A stretch of 64,000 nt of DNA from Ectopseudomonas mendocina (GTDB lineage Bacteria > Pseudomonadota > Gammaproteobacteria > Pseudomonadales > Pseudomonadaceae). Below the pieces are notes generated by a model. It saw only the letters and a program-made list of their open reading frames with translations. It was not told where the DNA came from and did not search any database. Both the position numbers and the translations under genes were made by a program. Below, one piece after another: positions 42,990 through 52,815 of the stretch; the stretch's first letter is position 1; each line of letters starts with the position of its first letter. The stretch is from assembly GCF_016008875.1 (NCBI RefSeq), contig NZ_JADTQG010000017.1, positions 99,333 through 163,332 of the forward strand, given 5' to 3'.

Positions 42990-45870
42990 GGCCGGTCTCC
43001 TTGGCGGGTAATAGACGGTCGAGCAGGTGCAGGAAGTGTTGTCCATCATTGCGCGATTTGGCCAGCGTCGCACTCACTCCGGCCAGCTCGCGGCCGTCCA
43101 TCTCGCTGGCCGAGAGCACGGCTACCGGTAGACCCGGGCGCTGGCGCTGGAGTTCGTCGACCAGCTCCAGGCCGTTGCCGTCGGGCAGGCCGAGGTCTAG
43201 CAGGACCAGATCGAAAGGCTGTTCGGCGAGCAGGCGACGCGCTTCGGCGAGGCTGTCGGCGGGGACGAACTCGGCCAGTTCGCGACCCTGTTCGGCGACC
43301 ACCAGGCGCAGGTCGTGATCGTCCTCGACATGCAGTACGCGCGCTCTGTGCGGCAGATCCTGCAGGGCCTGGGCAAGGCTGCCGAGCAGGCGCTGTGGGT
43401 CGATCGGCTTGCTCAGCCAGTCCAGCGCGGGCGCACCCTCGAGCGCCAGGCGGCCTTGCTCGCAGGCTGCGGAGACCACCAGGATCGGCAGCTCGCGGTA
43501 GCGCTCATCGGCGCGCAGCTCCTGCACCAGTTGCAGGCCGTCGCCGTCCGGCAGGCGCAGGTCGAGACTCATGGCAGCGGGTATTTCCTCGCGCAGGCAG
43601 GCGCGTGCTTCGTCCAGGCTATGGGCCAGACGCACGCGGTAGCCGGCGTTTTCCAGCAATTGGCGCAGCAGATTGGCGATGTCCGGTTCATCCTCGACCA
43701 CCAGCAGGCTGCGTCGGCCGTCGCCAGCGACAGGCCGGGTGGCTTCGCTCAGCATCGGCAACTCGAACCAGAAGCAGGCGCCCTGGCCCACGACCGAGTC
43801 GAAGCCGATCTGGCCGCCCATACGCTCGATCAGCTCCTTGCTGATGGCCAGGCCGAGCCCGGTACCGCCCTTGCTGCGGCTGTCGCTGGCATCGGCCTGG
43901 GAGAACTTGCTAAAAATGCGCTGGCGGAATTCGGCGGCGATGCCCGGTCCCTGGTCAATCACTTCGACGCGCACGCGGGGGCCTCGATGTTCGGCGCGCA
44001 GCTGTACCTCGGCGCCGGGCGGCGAGTACTTCACGGCGTTGGAAATGAAGTTGGCCAGCACCTGTTGCAGGCGCATGGCGTCGACCCGCACGCGCGTCGG
44101 CAGGCAATCGAGCAGACGTAACTGGATCTGGTGTCGGTCGGCATAGGCCTGGTTGCTGGCCAGCGCCTCCTCGAGCTGGTCAGCAAGGGCGCATGGTTGC
44201 AGGTCGAACTGCATTTTGCCGGCTTCGAGCTTGTCCATGTCCAGCAGATCGTTGATCAGGTGGCTGAGGCGCTGGCTGTTGGCCTGGGCGATGCTCAGCA
44301 TGGTGCGCATACCCTCCGGTACCGCGCCGAGGGCTCCGCCGTTGATCAGGCCGAGCGAGCCGGCGATGGCGGTGAGCGGGGTGCGCAGCTCGTGGCTGAC
44401 GGTGGAGACGAACTCGCTCTTGAGGCGCTCGATGCGTTTGGCCTCGCTTTGATCCATGGTGGTGCCGGTGATGCGCAGCGGGTAGCCACTGGCGTCGCGC
44501 TGGATGTAGCCGCGCAGGAGCGCCGGCAGCTCGCTGCCATCGACACGCAGCAGGCGACAATCGATGGTGAAGTTGCTGGCGCCCTCATGAAAGGCCTGAT
44601 TCAGACGGGCGCGTGCCACTGGCAGGTCGTCCGGGTGCACCAGATTTTCCCAGGCCAGGGGGTCGTCGGTGAAGCCTGGTGGCCCTTGTTCTGGATAGCC
44701 GAGCATTTGCCAGCCGTGCGCCGAGGCGAAGAAGCTGCCGGCCTTGACGTCGATATCCCACCAGCCATCGTTGCTGCCCTTGAGCGCCAGTGCCAGACGT
44801 TCCTCGCTGCGGTGCAACTGCTCGGTGATGCGTGCGGCCAGCTCCTGTACCTGAGCGCGACGCAGGCTGAGACTGCTGACCAGAAAGAACAGCAGCAGAC
44901 TGATGCAGGCACCGAGCACCAGCAGTGCCACCTCGCCACGGTGTTCGCGGGCGAGGTAGCCCGGTGCGTAGTGGAAGTTCAGGTGCCAGGTCTGGCCGAA
45001 CAATTCGAGCTGATGCTGCCTGTCGGCCGGCTGGCTGGTCGATGCTTTACCGCGACTGCTGTAAAGCAGTTCGGCATCCTTGCTGATGGCGCCGGCGTAC
45101 AGTTCGAAGTCCAGCTCGCGCTTGCGCTCGCCGAAGATGCCATGCATCAGATCGTGAACGCGGAACGGGCTGTAGGCGAAGCCACGCAGCGCGGCCAGGC
45201 GCTGCTCCGGGCTGTCCAGCGGGCGTTGTGGCCAGTAAAGCGGGACGTACAGCAGCAGCCCTGGCTGGACCTTGCCGTGGGTTTCCTGACGCAGGGTGAC
45301 ACGGCCGGACAGGCGGCTCTGACCGCTGCGCGCGGCGGCTAACATGGCCGCGCGGCGTACCGGCTCGGAATACATGTCGAAGCCGAAGGCGGCCAGGTTG
45401 CGTCCGGTAAAAGGTTCAATGAAGCGGATCACGCCGTAACGTTCGCGCTGGCCGGGTGGCTGCATGTGAAAATCGGCAAAGCCCTCGGCGCGTATCTCGC
45501 TCTCGAATGCCGACAGTTGCTGCGCCTCCAGCATCTGGACAAAACCCAGCCCCTGGATGCCCGGGTAGCGTTCGTCCAGGCGCAGGCGTTCGGTATAGGC
45601 GCGCCAATCCGCGCGGCTGACGTCTTCGCTGGCGTCGAGCAGGCCGGCGGCACCGAGCAGGATGCTCTCCTGCTCTTCCATGCGTTTGACGATGGCCCGG
45701 CTCAGCTCTTCGGTGAGCAGTTCGAACTGGCGGGTGGCAGACTCGGTCTGGCTCTGGCGCAGGTTGTACCAGGCCAGCAACGTCGCCCCCAGGGCCAGCG
45801 CCAGTGCGGCCCAGGCCAGCAGGTTGACGCGACTGAACAGAGACGCGAGCAGGGCGCGGGTGGTTCTCAT
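42982..45870 (-). CDS. Hybrid sensor kinase: CHASE-PAS-HisKA-HATPase-REC-REC
   Basis: 962 residues. Membrane helix about 16-34, periplasmic CHASE domain (about 80-280, YPGIQGLGFVQML, IRFIEPFTGRN), second helix about 318-340, PAS (about 352-478), HisKA with SHELRTPLTAIAG (His near 493), HATPase (DQGPGIAAEFRQRIF, GTGLGLAIS), and two receivers (SLDLRLPDGDG and LLDLGLPDGNG). CHASE domains sense small extracellular molecules. It is the only kinase of the three here with its own receivers. The start overlaps the GAF kinase stop (ATGA). Confidence 0.92.
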
Positions 45871-47789
45871 GATTGCGCTCCAGCCAGGGGTAGTCTCAGC
45901 CAGAAGGTGCTGCCCTGACCCAGGGTTGAGTCGAAGCCGATGTGTCCGCCCATGTGTTCGATGATTTCCTTGCTGATTGCCAGACCGAGGCCGGTGCCGC
46001 CCTGGCGGCGCGTGTCGCCGGCGTCGGCCTGGGCGAATTTGCTGAAGATGCGGGGTTTGAAGTCGTCCGCGATGCCCTGGCCTTGGTCACGCACGCTAAT
46101 GCGCACCCAGCCGTCTTCGGGTACGGCGGCCAGCTCCACCTGTTGCCCAGCGGCGGAGAACTTGGCGGCGTTGGCCAACAGGTTGGCCAGCACCTGTTCC
46201 AGGCGCTGGGCATCGGCCATGACCTGGCAATCAGCGCCTGCCAATAGCTGCAGTTGCACCTGGTGGTGCTCGGCATAGGGCTGGTTGTTGTGCAGTGCCT
46301 GTTGTAGCAGCGGGCGTAGCGCCAGCGGCTGCAGGTCGAAGTGCATTTTGCCGGCGACCAGCTTATCCATGTCCAGCAGGTCATCGATCAGGTGGCGCAG
46401 GCGCTGGCTGTTGCTTTGCGCAATCTCCAGCATCTGGCGCATGGCCTGTGGCACTTCGCCGAGTGCGCCGCCGTTGATCAGGCCGAGCGAGCCGGCGATG
46501 GCGGTCAACGGCGTGCGCAACTCGTGGCTGACGGTTGAGACGAACTCGTTCTGCAATTGTTCGCCGCGTTTACGTTCGCTGATATCGCTGATGAAACCGT
46601 GCCAAAGGGTGTCGCCGCCGGGCAACCGTTGGGGGGCAGCGCGGCCTTCTACCCAGATCAGGCCGCGTTCGGGATGCAGCACGCGGTATTCCTGGTGCCA
46701 GGTAGTCAGGCTTTGGGCCGAAGCGGCGATCGCTTCGCGCACTGGCGAAGCATCTTCGGCATGCAAGCGCGCAAGTACCGGGGCGGCGTCCTGGCCGACT
46801 TCCTCGGGAGTACAGCCATAGATATCGCCGATACCTGCGCTGGCGTAGGGAAAGCAGCTGCTGCCATCGGCGCGCAGCAGATATTGATAGACCATGCCGG
46901 GCAGTTGTGCGGCTATACGCTGCAAGCGCTGACGGGCCTCATCACGTTGACTGAGGTCGTTGGCCACCAGCAGGTAGCCCTGCAGCGGCTGACCTTCGGC
47001 ACGAATCGGTGAAAGATTCAGGCGTACCGGCAGGCTCTGCCCGCTACGCGCGCGCAGTTGCCCTTCGGTGCTCTGCGGCTCGCGGATACAGGCGGCACAC
47101 AGACGCTCGAACTGGCCTGGATCGGTCAACAGCCGCGGCAGGAATTGCTTGCCCAGCTCATCGGCCGAGTAGTCCAGCAGTTGCTGCGCTTCGGGATTGC
47201 TGCGCAGCACCCGGCCCTGCGGGTCGAGTACCAGTACCGCGCTGCCGGCGTTGTCGAGCATGGCCTGGTGCATGGCGCTCTGTTCGGCCTGGCGGCGCGC
47301 CTGCAGGCGCAGCTCGAACAGCTCCCCGGTCAGCTGCGCCAGGTGCTGCAGCTGGCTGCGCTGGTGATTGTCGAGGTGACGCGGCTGGCGGTCGATCACG
47401 CACAGGGTGCCGAGGGCCAGGCCTTTGCCGTCGTGTAGCGGCACGCCGGCGTAGAAGCGGATATCCGGCGCCGAGGTGACCAGCGGGTTGTCGCGAAAGC
47501 GCGCATCCTCCAGGGCGTTATCCACCTCCAGCAGCGCGTCGGCATGTACTGCATGGGCGCAGAAGGCGAGTTCGCGCGCGGTCTGTTCGGCATCCAGGCC
47601 GACCCGACTCTTGAACCACTGGCGCTGGGCGTCGACCAGCGAAATCAGGGCGATGGGCGTATCGCAGATTTGCGCAGCCAGCGCCGTGATGTGATCGAAC
47701 ATCGCTTCGGGCGGGCTGTCGAGCAGCTCGAGGGCGTGCAACGCAGCCAGGCGCTGCTGCTCGTTACCGGGGATCGGGGCTGGGTTCAT
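45867..47789 (-). CDS. Sensor kinase: GAF-PAS-PAS-HisKA-HATPase
   Basis: 640 residues from ATG 47789, inside the end of the larger kinase gene (26-base overlap). GAF (about 25-165, ITALAAQICDTPIALISLVD), two PAS domains (about 172-285 and 290-410), HisKA SHELRTPLTAIAG (His near 422), HATPase ending WLRLPLAG. No membrane segment and no receiver: a cytoplasmic sensor. The kinase core is nearly the same as in its two neighbours. Confidence 0.92.
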   Translation of the reverse strand: MNPAPIPGNEQQRLAALHALELLDSPPEAMFDHITALAAQICDTPIALISLVDAQRQWFKSRVGLDAEQTARELAFCAHAVHADALLEVDNALEDARFRDNPLVTSAPDIRFYAGVPLHDGKGLALGTLCVIDRQPRHLDNHQRSQLQHLAQLTGELFELRLQARRQAEQSAMHQAMLDNAGSAVLVLDPQGRVLRSNPEAQQLLDYSADELGKQFLPRLLTDPGQFERLCAACIREPQSTEGQLRARSGQSLPVRLNLSPIRAEGQPLQGYLLVANDLSQRDEARQRLQRIAAQLPGMVYQYLLRADGSSCFPYASAGIGDIYGCTPEEVGQDAAPVLARLHAEDASPVREAIAASAQSLTTWHQEYRVLHPERGLIWVEGRAAPQRLPGGDTLWHGFISDISERKRGEQLQNEFVSTVSHELRTPLTAIAGSLGLINGGALGEVPQAMRQMLEIAQSNSQRLRHLIDDLLDMDKLVAGKMHFDLQPLALRPLLQQALHNNQPYAEHHQVQLQLLAGADCQVMADAQRLEQVLANLLANAAKFSAAGQQVELAAVPEDGWVRISVRDQGQGIADDFKPRIFSKFAQADAGDTRRQGGTGLGLAISKEIIEHMGGHIGFDSTLGQGSTFWLRLPLAGAQS

Positions 47790-50700
47790 GACGCACTCCC
47801 TGTATCGGTAGTTCGAACCAGAAGGTAGCACCATGGCGGGGCGGCGAGTCGAAGCCGATCTGTCCGCCCATGCGCTCGATGATTTCCTTGCAGATGGCCA
47901 GCCCCAGGCCGGTACCACCCTGTTGCCGCGTGTCACCGGAGTCGGCCTGGGAGAACTTGCTGAAAATGCGGGACTTGAAGGTCTCGGGGATACCGGGGCC
48001 GTTGTCCGACACGCTGACGCGCAGTCTCTCGCCAATCGTCTGCAGGCGCACCAGAACACTGCCGCCGGAAGGCGAGAACTTGGCGGCATTGGACAGCAGA
48101 TTGGCCATTACCTGGGCCAGGCGCTGAGCGTCGACGTGGACCAAAGCGTCGTCGTCGACCTGCAGGCGCAGCGTGACCTGATGCTGTTCGGCATAAGGCT
48201 GGTTGTGCAGCAGTGCCTGCTCCAGCAGCGGCTGCATCAGCTTCGCCTGCAGGTCGAACTGCATCTTGCCGGCGACCAGTTTGTCCATATCCAGCAAATC
48301 GTTGATCAGCGCGCTGAGGCGCTGGCTGTTGCTGTGGGCAATCGTCAGCATCTGGCGCATGGTCGGCGGTACCTCACCGAGAGCTCCGCCGTTGATCAGT
48401 CCGAGCGAGCCGGCGATGGCGGTCAACGGGGTGCGCAGTTCGTGGCTGACGGTGGAGACGAACTCGTTTTTCATCTGCTCGATGCGTTTGCGCTCGGTGA
48501 TGTCGCGAATCACCGCAATGAAGCGACGCTGCCCCTGGTGGCTGATCTGCGAAACGGCCAGTTCCATGGCGAAGCGCTCGCCGTTCTGACGCATGCCTTC
48601 CAGCTCGCGAACCTGGCCCACCACCCAGGCCTCGCCGGTGCGCAGGTAGCGCTGGAGGTAGCTGTCGTGTGCACCGCTGTCAGGCTCGGGCATCAGCAGG
48701 CTGACGTTGCGCCCGGCCACTTCATCCTGTTGGTAGCCGAATATTTCTTCGGCCGCGTGGTTGAAGGTCTCGATACGGCCGTGTTCGTCGATGGTGACGA
48801 TGGCGTCGACCACGTTGTCGAGCAGGGTGCTGAGATAATGCTCGCGCTCGCGCACAGCGCGTTCGGCGGCGACGCGGTCGCTGAAGTCCTGGATCTGCGA
48901 AACGAAGTGCACCGGCTGCCCGGCACTGTCACGTACCAGCGATACGCTGAGCAATACCCAGAGAACACGGCCCTGCTTGTCCAGGTAGCGTTTTTCCATC
49001 TGGTAGGCATTGATCCGCCCGGCCAGCAGGTTCGCCACGTTCTCCTGGTCGGCATTCAGGTCGTCCGGATGGGTGACCTGCTGGTAGGTACAGGCCAGCA
49101 GCTCCTCGCGGCTGTAGCCGAGCATGCGGCACAGTTCGGCGTTGACTTCCAGCCAGCGACCGTCCGGGCCAACCAGCGCCATGCCCTGCGGGGCGGTGTC
49201 GAAGGCACTTAGAAAGCGCTGTTGACTCAGGCGCAGCTCGTCTTCCATGGCATGACGTTCGCTGACGTCCCAGATGAAGCCATCGACCCACAACAGCTGG
49301 CCATTACTGTCGTACTCGCCGCGGCCCTTGCCCCGCACCCAGACGTCATGGCCATCGGCATGACGCAGGCGGTAGGTCAGTTCAAAGGGTTTCTGCTGTT
49401 CGAGCGCTTCACCGATACGGAAGGTGATGGGCAGATCATCGGGATGCACGATGCTGGAATAGCTGCGCACGCGATTATCGATGATGTCGCTGGCCGGGTA
49501 GCCGCAGAGCTTGGCGATCTCGTCGCTGATGTAACGCATGGTCCAGTTGGCATCATGGGCGCAGCGATACACCACGCCGGGCAGGTTGGCCACCAGACCA
49601 CGGAAGCGACTCTCGCTCTTCTGCAGGGCGCGGGTGGCCTGCAGCAGCTCGCTGATATCACTGGCGATGCCGAGGAAGCCGGTGATCTGGCCGCCCTCGT
49701 CAAACATGGCGTTGACGGTGAGGTTGACCTGGCGCAGGCTGCCGTCCTTGTGGCGATAGGTCCACTGGCGGGTTTCCGGCTCGCCGCCACGTGCGTTGTG
49801 CACGAAGACTTCGAGGCCCCTCACTGGCTGGCCGACAACCTCGCTCAACTCGCTGGCTCTGGCCTGGACTTCTTCCGCGAGGTGAAACACCGCCGGGGTC
49901 TGAAGTCCGACCATCTCTTCGACGCTGTAGCCCAGCAGGCGTTCGGCGCCGGAGTTGAACAGGGTGATGGTGCCGGCGCTGTCGGAGGCGATGATCGATA
50001 CCCCGGTGGCCGAGTCCAGCAACGTCTGCAGATAAGCGCGGGCCGAACGTACGGCGTGCTCCTGCTGCTGACGTTCCAGCATGGCGCCGACCCAACGGGC
50101 GAACAGGCCGAGGAAGTCGCGGTCGGCGGCATCGAACGGCCGCTCGCGGGGTTCGGGATTGGCGAATGCCAGCGTACCAAAGGGCTTTCCGCCGACACGC
50201 ACCACGATACCGATGTAGCTTTCCAGGGCGAATTGGCCGTAGCAAGGATGGTGCCGATGCGGCGAATCAGCCATGTGGGTGATGGCCAGCGCCTCATCCT
50301 GCTGCAGTGCCAGGCTGCAGTAAGTGTCGCCCAGCTCGAATTGCTGGCCGTCGCGCAATTCGCCCTCGGGTGACACTTGCACCAGCACCTGGTAGTGCTC
50401 GTCTTCGATGCGACTGATGATGCCCAGCGGCATGCGAAAGTGATCGGCGCCCAGGCGCAGCGCCTGTCGCAATTGTTCGGTGCGACTCAGGCTGGGCAGC
50501 GCGGCGATTTCGTTGAGCGCGCGCAGCGCCGCCTGCTGGCGCTGCATCAGGCGCTGGGTACTGCGCCGGGTGCTGCGCAGCAGGCCCAGCAAGAGGGCTT
50601 CGGCTCCGCACCAGGCGAGCAGCCACTTGATCACCAGCCAGCGTTTGTCGCGTCGGTGCACAGTGTACTGATCGCTGATGTCATGCCAGATCAGCGCGAC

Positions 50701-51681
50701 CGCCAGTGGCCCCTGGCTGGGCCGGTGGTTTTGCTGGTAGCTGCTCAGCGCGACCTGGTTGACCAGGTAATGGCGCTCGCCGTCGTCCAGCAGGCGCACG
50801 CTATCGCCCTCTGCCGGCGCAGGCAGACTCCGTTGTTGTTGCCAGGTCAGTATCTGTGGCCGCGAATGGCCCATCATCTGCCAGCGCTGGGAGCCATCGG
50901 TCGGACTGCTGGGCGCCTCGTCACCGTCGGAACTTCGCAGCAGATCCTCGCGCAGCAGCAGGGCGACGCCGCTGTCGAACTCCCGATCCAGTTGGGCAAG
51001 GTCTTCGAGCACGCCCATGGCCACTTCGATGGCGCCGACCTGTATGGGGCCGTCCGCCCCGTCAGCCAACAGCGGAGCGATCGCACGCATGCCGATGCTG
51101 CCCCGGGTCAGGCCCAGGCCGGCCTGGCTTCTGGCGCTGCGCAGCGCCTCCAGCACCATGGGACGCCAGCCGATCTGCAGATCGCCGAAGCGCGCGGGAT
51201 CGTGCACACGCAGCAATACCCTGACATCCGGCGCCAGATGCACGTACAGGCGAAACGGTTGATGCGCTTGCAGGTTGCGCCAGCGCGGCGCCAGGCGGGT
51301 GTAGAGCTGGTTGCGAATGCTGGCGAGGCTTTCCTGGTCGCTTGCCGGCAGCGCATGGGCCTGGCGCACCAGCTCCGTCACCCAGGCATCGGCGGCGATG
51401 GTTTCGGCCAGCAGTTGCGTGCGCTCCTGCAGCCCGTGCTGAGTGCTGTTCAGGGCCATGCGCTGGATGTCTGCCTGTTTGCCGATCTGCAACTGCCAGA
51501 GGGCTTCGCGCTCGCTCAGCGCCCGGCTGCCGAGAAAGGCGAAAAGCAGCGCCAGGCACAAACTCCCACCTATGACTATTCGGTGGCCGGCATCCCGGTG
51601 GCCGGCATCCCGGTGGCCGGCATCCCTTTGGCTGGCGCGCCAGCGATCGAACCAGCGCTTACCCGGCTTCGGCATGTTCAC
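47764..51681 (-). CDS. Large membrane sensor kinase: periplasmic domain-GAF-4xPAS-HisKA-HATPase
   Basis: 1305 residues. After an RDAGH repeat (about 20-34) comes a helix (35-54), a periplasmic region of about 300 residues, and a second helix (about 352-374). Then a GAF (about 390-560), four PAS domains (about 566-690, 700-825, 830-950, 960-1070) and a kinase core with SHELRTPLTAIAG (His near 1080) and HATPase. No receiver. It could integrate several signals. It starts ten bases after the HDOD regulator stop. Confidence 0.92.
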   Translation of the reverse strand: MNMPKPGKRWFDRWRASQRDAGHRDAGHRDAGHRIVIGGSLCLALLFAFLGSRALSEREALWQLQIGKQADIQRMALNSTQHGLQERTQLLAETIAADAWVTELVRQAHALPASDQESLASIRNQLYTRLAPRWRNLQAHQPFRLYVHLAPDVRVLLRVHDPARFGDLQIGWRPMVLEALRSARSQAGLGLTRGSIGMRAIAPLLADGADGPIQVGAIEVAMGVLEDLAQLDREFDSGVALLLREDLLRSSDGDEAPSSPTDGSQRWQMMGHSRPQILTWQQQRSLPAPAEGDSVRLLDDGERHYLVNQVALSSYQQNHRPSQGPLAVALIWHDISDQYTVHRRDKRWLVIKWLLAWCGAEALLLGLLRSTRRSTQRLMQRQQAALRALNEIAALPSLSRTEQLRQALRLGADHFRMPLGIISRIEDEHYQVLVQVSPEGELRDGQQFELGDTYCSLALQQDEALAITHMADSPHRHHPCYGQFALESYIGIVVRVGGKPFGTLAFANPEPRERPFDAADRDFLGLFARWVGAMLERQQQEHAVRSARAYLQTLLDSATGVSIIASDSAGTITLFNSGAERLLGYSVEEMVGLQTPAVFHLAEEVQARASELSEVVGQPVRGLEVFVHNARGGEPETRQWTYRHKDGSLRQVNLTVNAMFDEGGQITGFLGIASDISELLQATRALQKSESRFRGLVANLPGVVYRCAHDANWTMRYISDEIAKLCGYPASDIIDNRVRSYSSIVHPDDLPITFRIGEALEQQKPFELTYRLRHADGHDVWVRGKGRGEYDSNGQLLWVDGFIWDVSERHAMEDELRLSQQRFLSAFDTAPQGMALVGPDGRWLEVNAELCRMLGYSREELLACTYQQVTHPDDLNADQENVANLLAGRINAYQMEKRYLDKQGRVLWVLLSVSLVRDSAGQPVHFVSQIQDFSDRVAAERAVREREHYLSTLLDNVVDAIVTIDEHGRIETFNHAAEEIFGYQQDEVAGRNVSLLMPEPDSGAHDSYLQRYLRTGEAWVVGQVRELEGMRQNGERFAMELAVSQISHQGQRRFIAVIRDITERKRIEQMKNEFVSTVSHELRTPLTAIAGSLGLINGGALGEVPPTMRQMLTIAHSNSQRLSALINDLLDMDKLVAGKMQFDLQAKLMQPLLEQALLHNQPYAEQHQVTLRLQVDDDALVHVDAQRLAQVMANLLSNAAKFSPSGGSVLVRLQTIGERLRVSVSDNGPGIPETFKSRIFSKFSQADSGDTRQQGGTGLGLAICKEIIERMGGQIGFDSPPRHGATFWFELPIQGVRHEPSPDPR
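51581..51625 (-). repeat. In-frame 15-base tandem repeat, three perfect units
   Basis: CGGTGGCCGGCATCC occurs three times without mismatch and encodes RDAGH units just before the first membrane helix of the large kinase. Units of five codons can change in number without frameshift. Confidence 0.9.
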
Positions 51682-51691
51682 TGGTCGTGCC

Positions 51692-52813
51692 TCAGGTCAG
51701 CCCGGCCAGGCGGCGCAGGCGTTGTACTTCCTGGCTTTCGGCGCTGTGCATTTCGGCACTGGCCAGGCGCATGACGATGGGCTCGCGGCGTGCGTTGCCC
51801 GGCGCCAGGGCATAACAGGCGCCGATCAGCTCTCGCAGGCCGATGGGCAGGCGCCAGTAGGCCTTGAGTCGGTTGGCCAGCTCGCTGCTGTGCTGGCGCA
51901 GGGCTTGTTGCAGCTGTTCTTCGTGCAGCTCCAGGCCGCGCTTGCGCCAGATCTGCGCCTGCTGCAGCACGGCCAGCTCACCCATGCGCTGCAGCATGGC
52001 CGCGCATTGCAGCGGCGCCGGGTCCAGTTGGCAGGCCCTGGCCAGCTCCGCGACCCTCTGGCGCAGGTTCAACTGCGCTTGCAGCAGGCTTTCGCCCTGG
52101 GTTTTCAGGTCAGTGTCCTGCAGGCTGGCTACCGGGCGCAGCGCCAGGCCCTGGACAAGATTCAGCGCAGTGGCCGCACCCAGGCGGCGTACGGCGTCGG
52201 CCAGGCTGCTGCATGGCTGGCCTGCGCTGTTGTAGAGCGGATTGTTGGCCGCAGCGACCAGTCGCGCCTGCACGGCCGGGTCCTGCTGCCAGAGATCGCC
52301 AAGCTGCTGCAGACTGGCGGATGCTTCGGTGATGGCGAGCAGCTGCTGGCGAAGATCATCGCGCAGGGGCAGGTCGAGCTCGTCGTCAGGCAACGCCGCG
52401 AGGTGCTGAAGGAAGTCCTCTTCGCCAGCGGGCACACTGGCCGGCGAGGCTGCCTCGGGCAGCAGCCGCTGCAGGCATTCCAGAACCTTGGGTACCTGGA
52501 ACGGCTTGCTGATGAAGGCATTGATGCCCAGGGGGCGTACCTCGAGCACGCTGTTGCGGTCTGCGCGGGCCGTGATCATCACCAGGGCGACCTCGCGATC
52601 CTGGCGGCGCACGGTCTGCAGCAGCAACGTGCCGCTGCCGTCCGGCAGGTTCCAGTCGGCGATCACCAGCTGCGCCGGTTCGCGGTGCCAGGCGGCGATG
52701 GCCTCGGCCACGTGCGTCTGGCAATCGACCCGAGCGCCAGGGCGCAGGCTCAGTACGATCTGTTTGAGCAGATCGGCGATCCAGGGATCGTCTTCGAGAA
52801 TCAGCACGCGCAT
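51692..52813 (-). CDS. REC-HDOD response regulator
   Basis: 373 residues. Receiver 1-120 (LEDDPW, phospho-Asp in VIADWNLPDGSG, Lys in FISKPFQ), then an HDOD-type helical domain (about 130-340, with LGAATALNLVQGLALRP). HDOD proteins resemble HD phosphohydrolases but lack the HD metal site; several act in bacterial signalling. Ten bases separate it from the large kinase and two from the GGDEF-EAL gene. Confidence 0.82.
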   Translation of the reverse strand: MRVLILEDDPWIADLLKQIVLSLRPGARVDCQTHVAEAIAAWHREPAQLVIADWNLPDGSGTLLLQTVRRQDREVALVMITARADRNSVLEVRPLGINAFISKPFQVPKVLECLQRLLPEAASPASVPAGEEDFLQHLAALPDDELDLPLRDDLRQQLLAITEASASLQQLGDLWQQDPAVQARLVAAANNPLYNSAGQPCSSLADAVRRLGAATALNLVQGLALRPVASLQDTDLKTQGESLLQAQLNLRQRVAELARACQLDPAPLQCAAMLQRMGELAVLQQAQIWRKRGLELHEEQLQQALRQHSSELANRLKAYWRLPIGLRELIGACYALAPGNARREPIVMRLASAEMHSAESQEVQRLRRLAGLT

Positions 52814-52815
52814 GT

